In this document: positions 57,571 through 64,000 of the stretch, one piece after another
How positions within the stretch are numbered: the first letter of the stretch is position 1
Layout of the letters: each line of letters starts with the position of its first letter
From: Fomes fomentarius
Taxonomy: Eukaryota > Basidiomycota > Agaricomycetes > Polyporales > Polyporaceae
DNA: 64,000 nucleotides
Reading direction: 5' to 3'
NCBI GenBank assembly: GCA_022606135.1
Contig: JABYQN010000001.1
Coordinates: 2,418,001 to 2,482,000 of the forward strand
The notes under the pieces: model-generated
Seen by the model: only the letters and a program-made list of their open reading frames with translations
Told to the model about the DNA's origin: nothing
Databases searched by the model: none
Translations under genes and position numbers: made by a program

Positions 57571-58707
57571 TCAAACTGCCTTGTTCTCTTTCCCCTCGTC
57601 CTCGTCATGCGCCATCGGAACGTCCTCGCTAGATTCACTTTCGCCCTCTGAGGTCGCCTTGACAAACCGTTCTTCGAGTGTTCCATGGAGTGGTCTTGAC
57701 TCCACTGTGGTTGTCGAGGAAATGGGCTCAATGTGGTCACTAAGATGGCCCGGGCTCGGGTCGTCTAGTTCGTCCACCAACCCCAATGACTTCACGCCAG
57801 CCCCCTCTTCGGCCGCAGTGATGCCACCGACTACGGTCGCAGGGAGCACAAGTGGACTTGGAGGGGGGCTGCGCGATTTTGAACGCCGAGCGTCTTCGTG
57901 GAGGAATGGGATCGGTGAGAACATGGGTGTGTTCGGGGCTGACACCGCGGATGTGCTGATGGAGGGGTGACCAACGGCGGAGTAAGTGCTGTCTGTCTCA
58001 GACAGCGGTGGGAAGGCATCCCACGTCGAGGTGACGAGCAAGGACTTCTCCACAGCCCTCAAGTACTTTCCTATGTACTTGTAGTGTTGGCGCGGATTGA
58101 CACACAATTCGCAGACGCGCTGTATGGTGAATGGTGTGCTATTGGGACCTCAGCTGCATTCCCAAGCCGAAAGATATGCGCCTTACCTGTCGAAGTCATC
58201 AAGTTGCGCATATACGGAGGCTTTCATCTCATCAGCCTCTTTTTCTGACAAGTCTACCTTTGGCGGTGGCGGGTTTGGGTTACCCTGGACGTAGTCACGA
58301 GGGGGGAATGGAGGTAGCTTGAGCCCGCCGTTCTGAAGTTGCTGAGGGGCTGCAATCATGAGTGGTGGTCGGGTCTCCCATCTGGGGCCGTCAGCGAGAA
58401 AAGCGACGACGTTCTGAGGAAAGGTTAGCACCACGATACGGTAGGGTATGCCGCACGCACCTTCTCTAGCTTGTGCTTTATGATATTCCGCAGCAATGGC
58501 CATTCTGTGCTTCAGGTCATCGGTTGGACAACATACCCCGGGCTAAGGAGGCCATAGATAGACGTACCCAACTACATCCGTGGACGCGATCCTCTCTAGA
58601 ATGTCACCGTACTCTGACGACTCGATCAGATGTCATTGCAGACTCAAGAGGAGATACGCAGCCTAGCTACCTTCTTTCCACTCGAACGGAGGGTCTTCTG
58701 AGGCCAT
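57571..58707 (-). CDS. Protein phosphatase 4 regulatory subunit 2 (Psy4/PPP4R2)
   Basis: Core regulatory subunit of PP4, acting in DNA-damage recovery (gamma-H2AX dephosphorylation) with Pph3 and Psy2. Starts MASEDPPFEWKE at 58707. Small exons follow: EYGDILERIASTDVV, WPLLRNIIKHKLEK, then NVVAFLADGPRWETRPPLMI, PFPPRDYVQGNPNPPPPKVD, KEADEMKASVYAQLDDFDR. The PPP4R2 hallmark is ICELCVNPRQHYKYIGKYLR then AVEKSLLVTSTWDAFP. A long Ser/Pro and acidic C-terminal tail ends EDEGKENKAV at 57571. Low overall conservation is normal for this family; the ICELCxxPRxHY...KxLRAxEKxLLVTST block supports it. Confidence 0.88.
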
Positions 58708-59301
58708 AGTATAGACCGTCAAGTGATCGTGGTGCGAACTCAAGCAACGCGCCCCAAGCGCGTCTTCACGCGGAGACGCGTGCTGCGTCAGGGTATGCGC
58801 ATTGCGCGCGGGCCGATATCTGATCTGCTCAATTTAAGACAGTGACGTTCGCCTCAAACCCAGACGGCCACTTGGCCTCCGTTTCACACTGGTTTCACAA
58901 GTCACGTTTGGCTTGCTTTCGTTTCCAACCTCCAAGGCTCCAAAGCGGTTCAATACGCATGGAATGTCGCAAACAGCCTTGCGCCAAGAAAACGCTCTCG
59001 TGCTGCGCTCGAACGCTTCTGACTTCATATAACATGCGCAGAAGCACTCTTCCAAGACCGACCCCACCTCTCGGCTTACGCGCCGGTTCACTTGTCCGTC
59101 TGGGCGTGTAAGCGATGATGATGCACAAGGCGGTGAGTTTGCCACGCCCCGATCGAAGACGCCGATAAACGATTTGTGCGGGAGCAACGGTAAATCCAGG
59201 CCTCCACTATATACTCCACCTGCCCCTGCCATCGCAAGGCCATCTCCCTTCCCAACCACCCCATGACTACGCCCTTATAAACGCGCCAAATACGACTGTT
59301 C
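58708..59301. other. Divergent intergenic region
   Basis: Promoters of the PSY4 gene (minus) and PAP2 phosphatase gene (plus). Purely AT/GC-mixed sequence; no other gene recognised. Confidence 0.5.
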
Positions 59302-60957
59302 ATGTCCTACCAACGTCTCCCGGACCCAGAAGAACATCCTCTCCGCCAGTTACCCACACGATCACAGACAGTTCTCACGACACCTTCCGTTTATTCTACC
59401 ACCACCGACCCTGGAGAGTATCGCCAACCTGATCAACGTCGCTCAATTGAACCACGAAACAGGATGGTCAATTTTAGGAAGGGATTTGGAACAAGACGTA
59501 CGAGTGTGCGGGCTGTTCTGTCGTATGCACCAGACTGGTGAGTGATTGTGTGGCGCTAATCGAATTCTGGGTCGCGTGCCAACGTATACCTGTAGGGTAT
59601 TATGCATCGCTCTTGCGTGAGTAGTCTCGAACACTTCCGCTCAGTCGCAAATCTGGAGCGTATTCCTTAGCGCCGCGTTCTATGTACTGGACGAAATACC
59701 CGGGTTCAAGCGGGAGTTCTCGCTTCAAGACACTTCGTATGTCCTTCCCACCAATACTTTCTGAATCAAGGAGTCTAACCTCAGTCTCCAGTATACGGCA
59801 CAAGTGAGTTGAGCACTATCCCTATCTTATGACTGGGCTGAGGCCCTTCCACCTTCTAAGATTTGCCGTCCATGAACGTGTACCCGTATGTACTCTTCGT
59901 TCGAGTGGGTCGTGTGACATGCTGATAAGCCGTAGAATTGGGCTCTGTATATAATCTTTGCTGCCGCACCGCTTGTCCTTGCGCCGATCGTCAACTTGTT
60001 GACCGTGCGTTCGTGGTGGGACTTCCACAGCAGCTGGCTAGGCTGTAAGGCTGATCGTCCCTTCATGCCGAGTGACACACTGACAGCCGGGTAGGGCTTC
60101 TCTCGGCGACGATCACTGGGGCTATCACACAGTTCAGTAAAGTTACCGTGGGACGTCCCAGACCTGGTAAGACGCTGTAATCAGCCCCTAATATACATAC
60201 TGAACCATGTATAGATCTGATTGACCGCTGCCAACCCGCGCCAGGGTCAGTCGACCCGCCTCTGGGCCTATCTACGTGGGCTATATGTACACAAACCAAC
60301 GTGCACATCCTGAGAGATGGTTTCCGGAGCTTCCCCAGTGGACATTCGAGCTGTAAGCTGACTCGTCCCGATCACAAATCAACTACTATTAATATCCTTT
60401 CTAGTATCGTTTGCCGGACTCGGGTTTCTCTCGTTCTACCTGGCAGGCAAATTACACCTCTTCGATGAGAAGGGCCATACTGTATGATCCCGAATTGCGG
60501 GTTCAGCTGCTCACGCTCACACTATCGTTTCGCAATCCAGGTGAAAGCTTGGATTTCTCTGGCTCCTCTCGCAGGCGCGGCACTGGTGGCCATCTCGCGC
60601 ACCATGGACTACCGTCATCACTGGCAAGACGTTCTCACCGGCTCGTTGCTTGGCCTCGTCGTCTCCTACTTCGCTTACCGCCAGTACTACCCGCCGTTAA
60701 CGTCGGACATCTCCCACCAGCCGTATCCTCCTCGTTTCAAGCGTGGAGGGCATGAACCAGATACTGAACTTCCAATGCACAACCGCACCCCTTCTACAGC
60801 ACCAGTACTCGCGGATAACTCTCTTGATAACGAAGGTGTTCGCTCGCGCCAATACACCTCGCGTTATTCGGATGGACCCATGGATGAGGAGATGGCAGTT
60901 GAGCCGACGCTCCATGCTGCATCATCCTCACATACCGATCTTCCCAAGGAGACATGA
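59302..60957 (+). CDS. PAP2-family lipid phosphatase (DPP1/LPP1-like)
   Basis: Integral-membrane phosphatidate/diacylglycerol-pyrophosphate phosphatase. Starts MSYQRLPDPEEHPLRQLPTR with a long cytosolic N-terminal tail. Hydrophobic exons follow, separated by many short introns (59540-60120). The three catalytic motifs are visible across introns: motif 1 FSKVTVGRPRP (about 60135-60170), motif 2 RSFPSGHSS (about 60327-60353), motif 3 ISRTMDYRHHWQDVLTGS (about 60595-60650) with its SR...H...D residues. The last helix is SLLGLVVSYFAYRQYY. A hydrophilic C-terminal tail ends SSHTDLPKET. All three catalytic motifs intact, so probably active. Confidence 0.92.
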
Positions 60958-61276
60958 TGTGGCGGATGTATTGCTGATCCTACTTCTCCGCCTTCACCTC
61001 GCGCCCAGATAGCTCAGAACGAATACATACCACATACTAAACGCACTGATGTACTGATGGGGAAATTCATGTCGACTATCCGCATATAAGACCGATTCTG
61101 CGATCTTCTCAGGGGGTCATGCTTGTTGGATAACTCCAACTTCGACGCCTCAAAGATGCCCTCGCACTCGACGGAGATATTTTTACAGGACAGCCGCGCA
61201 GCCGAATGATATGCAACGAGAAGATGATAGAGCGACAGTACAGTGTACAACAGCGACTCCGAGGCGTGGACGTTGA
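60958..61276. other. Convergent intergenic region
   Basis: 3' ends of the PAP2 phosphatase (plus) and eS21 (minus). A 93-codon minus frame overlaps it but does not look coding. Confidence 0.5.
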
Positions 61277-61714
61277 TTACTTTTGGTAGGACCATACGTT
61301 CCGCAGGACTGCGCTCATGACATGAGCATAGAGATAAGAAGCGCTATGGAATGGCAGTACTCACGGCCGGCCTTCGTTGCTAGACGGTTCAAGGAGTCGT
61401 CGCTCTCGCCCATAGCGCGGACCGCACCGCTGAGCGCGAAGGTAGTGGAGGTGGCGAGTGCACGGCCGTCAGCGTCGACGTCGACCACGCTGATCTGGAC
61501 GGAGGCGTGGTCCTTAGAGGTAATGAGGCGGTCTTTTGTCGTGTGTGTCAGCCTTCACAAAACGTTGTCCTAGATGTACGGGGATGCTCACTAGTCGCCG
61601 CGCACTTGCGGGGGACGTAGAGGTCAACGAGGATACCCTAGATTCCCCAAAATTGCTCAGAATTGTTGCGCGAGAACAGATCCAGACCTCTAGACATACC
61701 TGATCGTTCTCCAT
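61277..61714 (-). CDS. RPS21: Small-subunit ribosomal protein eS21
   Basis: Ribosomal protein of the 40S head/platform. The first exon is only MENDQ (start at 61714), joined over an intron to [20 protein letters not shown] further intron precedes [40 protein letters not shown] and RLATKAG. A last exon gives [10 protein letters not shown], stop at 61277. About 87 residues, full length. A very short first exon is usual for fungal ribosomal-protein genes. The neighbour GYP7 shares its 245-bp promoter. Confidence 0.96.
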
Positions 61715-61959
61715 GGCTAGATAATGGACTTTTTCGTGCGCGGGTCGGCGTCAGCGTCGTTAGCAGTGAGCGGGAAAAGTAAAGTTAGGAACTATACAGT
61801 TGCAGATCTGTGTTTACATCTGCTTGGCTACCTCCTCATTTGGACAGTGGTCTGGCCGAAGCACGTGATGTTATGACGCGTCGGGTAACGCGTCAAGCGC
61901 CCGCGGCGCAGCGGCCGCTGTATTTCACGTTTATATACCTCGACTCTCATGTCGCTCTG
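61715..61959. promoter_or_regulatory. 245-bp bidirectional promoter of RPS21 and the GYP7-like gene
   Basis: Divergent ATGs 245 bp apart. TTTATATACC at about 61930-61939 is a TATA-like box 20-30 bp before the plus-strand start at 61960. Confidence 0.5.
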
Positions 61960-64000
61960 ATGGGCGGATCCCCACAACCATCAGGCTTCGACGGTACACT
62001 CTCAACGATCTCAGTACGTTGCCCTGAGTAAAGCCCAGGCAAAATCTTACCGGAACTTGTGCAGGTCGACTCGATGGTCGAGATTAAACACTCTGCGCCT
62101 ACTTCTCAAGAGATCCTTGCGACTTCCGGAAGTTCGGCGGGTAGCTTGGAAGACAGCAAGTACAGATTGATATACAGCAAGTCGAAGGTCTATGTCAACC
62201 CCACTGCATATGCTCGCGACAATATCCCAGGCTTCGTTGCTCTCGTGAAGAAGGTGCGTGTACTTAACGTTTGCCGTCCCCGCGCAGCGCCACTGTGGGC
62301 TTGCAATGACTCCGGCTCCGGCACAGGAATCGGCGCAGCCTGTCTATCTGCTTGCGTGGATCCCAGAGACGCTTCTAGACGAAAAAGGTCCGAGCGAATG
62401 GGACAAATTCATGAAGATAGAAGAACATGCCGTGATGGATGATGAGGAAGAAGGTCAGTGCCACGATCATTTCTACGCCGTACATGCTAACCAGTTGATT
62501 GTAGATGCCGTTCTCATAGACCTGCCAACCCAACGGCCAGAGTCATATGCTTTCTCTGTTCCGCTGACGTCAATATATTCCTTGATTGTGAATTCACCGT
62601 CTCTATCCTCTTGGTGTGAGTGTACCCGTTCAATCTCGCCCCAATCGTGGTTCACAGTATATATCCTCATAGATGGTTCTATTGCTATCAACCTTATCAG
62701 TGGCTCTACTTTGCCTACTCTCCACTTCCACGATGACGAGTCGCGGTCGTTCACCATGCCGACTAAGTCTCCTATTGAGCCTCGTCCTATGTCCTACCCG
62801 CCTCCTCCCTCCGAGTACGCGCCGAAGAGCAGCACATGGGGAGGTGAAGACCTTCTCGCAAAGTTGCGGTCGTATTGTCATCTGCTACGGTCATCTCTCC
62901 AGTCCAACCTTTACCTGGTTGATCCCTCTAGAGAGGACATGGAAACACATTCAACACTTCTTTTCGCAGACGACGCTGTCGACGACATCTTGGCTCAGTC
63001 TTCGTATGCGAACTCGCATTCTCCTATTCCTGCTCATCGACGCCCCAGACCGTTGTCTACTGTCGGGCCCAGTAACTCGTATTCTGAACGCTCCTCGATT
63101 CTCCACAAGTCCCTGTCTCCGGTATCATCGCCGGCGTCCTCGTCTTCTCAGACACGTATGGCTCTCCTCCAGTCATTCTCGCACATTACGAGACATGCTA
63201 CCCACGCTGCGCAACAAATTCTCTCTCATCCTCTAGCCAGACCGATAGTACCCCACCTTCCCGATCCCGTGAGGAGCCTCGTCAATGCGAATGGAGACCT
63301 GGAATGGGGTAGCTGGGTCGAAAAGGGTGGTGTTGGCGAGTTTGAGAGTGCACGCGTATACTTGGCACGGTGGGCTCGGATCGTCGCTGAGGAGGGTGAA
63401 CGAGCCCGCCTACGTGAGGCGCAAGCGCTGCCCGCTTCCTCGTCGGACCTTGCAGAGGAGGACTCGTCCCTGGGTGTCTTCGAACTCCTGCAGTCGACAG
63501 CTAATCTTCCACGTCCAACGTCATCGAGAAAACCGAAGCACCCAGTGAACGAAAAAATGTGGCGGAGCTGGTTCAACGCGGATGGAAGTACGAGAATCAG
63601 GAAGGAAGAGATGAAGCGTGAGATCTTCCAGAGAGGAGTTGACCCTGCGATTCGGAGGGAGGCTTGGCCGTTCTTGTTGGGTGTGTATGACTGGAATAGT
63701 GATGCAGCACAACGGACAAAAGAATGGGCAGCCAAGAGGTAGGTTGACTGACAATCTCGCGTCTAGCTCTGCTAAACCTGTTATACTTCAGGGAACAGTA
63801 TCGTGATCTCAAGGACGAATGGTGGGGAGTCCCCGAAGTCTTTGAACGTCAAGATGTCATTGAGGTATATAATATCATCAAGTATAGCACGATCATTAGC
63901 TGACCATATGACGTAGGAGCGACATCGTATCGATGTCGACTGTCGACGGACAGATAGGACCCAGCCGTTGTTTGCGCAGACAACGCCAGTGGGCGAGGAT
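61960..64000 (+). CDS. TBC-domain Rab GTPase-activating protein (Gyp7/TBC1D15-like), 3' end off the window
   Basis: Accelerates GTP hydrolysis by Rab7/Ypt7-type GTPases on endosome/vacuole membranes. Starts MGGSPQPSGFDGTLSTIS at 61960 and splices in phase to VDSMVEIKHSAPTSQE. It carries the N-terminal DUF3548-type region of Gyp7 (YRLIYSKSKVYVNPTAYARD, SYAFSVPLTSIYSLIV, INLISGSTLPTLHFHDDES), then a Ser-rich linker. The start of the TBC domain reads REIFQRGVDPAIRREAWPFL then LGVYDWNSDAAQR. The arginine-finger block RIDVDCRRTDRTQPLF (IxxDxxRT) is at about 63918-63965, split by introns near 63740 and 63870. The glutamine-finger YxQ motif is beyond the right edge. Orthology to GYP7 is likely but not proven. 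Confidence 0.88.

Overview
The window is nuclear DNA of a filamentous basidiomycete, most likely an Agaricomycete. Genes are dense, on both strands, and cut by many short GT-AG introns of about 50-70 nt. The gene content is fungal: alpha-1,3-glucan synthase, STE11-type MAPKKK, Psy4, Egd2, Trm9 and an HSP30/YRO2-type opsin. Several predicted families are ones I associate with mushroom-forming fungi (DUF6533 membrane proteins, MYND proteins with a CEFCG motif, DUF1996-WSC secreted proteins). The organism assignment is inference from content. Gene models were assembled by hand by joining reading frames across phase-compatible introns, so ends and small exons may be off.

Left block (1-16.3 kb): a STE11/BYR2-type MAPKKK (SAM, RA, kinase) runs off the left edge on the minus strand. 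It is divergent from a complete alpha-1,3-glucan synthase of about 7.9 kb, which is followed by a convergent sphingoid long-chain-base kinase. Accessory block (16.5-26.8 kb): a Cys-rich zinc-cluster-like protein, a poorly resolved C2H2 zinc-finger gene, a MYND gene with a 9-nt exon, two tandem DUF6533 seven-helix-type genes, and an intron-containing tRNA-Ser(CGA). Nothing here is a recognisable housekeeping gene apart from the tRNA.

Core block (26.8-50 kb): a class I methyltransferase, HSP90 with a perfect heat-shock element, the TSC1 (hamartin) homologue, a secreted DUF1996-WSC protein, a membrane-anchored HSL-type esterase, an OBAP/DUF1264 protein, NAC-alpha with a His/Asp-rich N terminus, Trm9, Alg13, pyrroline-5-carboxylate reductase, proteasome ATPase Rpt3, cap-binding protein CBP20, and a likely mitochondrial RRM protein. 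Right block (50.9-64 kb): an opsin-related protein without the retinal lysine, glutathione synthetase, the SNRNP27 spliceosomal protein, eIF1, a Fyv7-like ribosome-biogenesis factor, the PP4 regulatory subunit Psy4/PPP4R2, a PAP2 lipid phosphatase, ribosomal protein eS21, and a Gyp7-like TBC RabGAP that runs off the right edge.

The genes do not form one pathway. Weak functional themes are growth and stress signalling (STE11, TSC1, HSP90, PP4 subunit), proteostasis and translation (HSP90, Rpt3, NAC-alpha, eIF1, eS21, Trm9, Fyv7-like), and cell surface and lipids (glucan synthase, Alg13, long-chain-base kinase, PAP2 phosphatase). Several housekeeping genes are divergent pairs sharing short promoters (RPT3/CBC2, eIF1/FYV7-like, eS21/GYP7). 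I found no virus, transposon, CRISPR array or obvious secondary-metabolite cluster.
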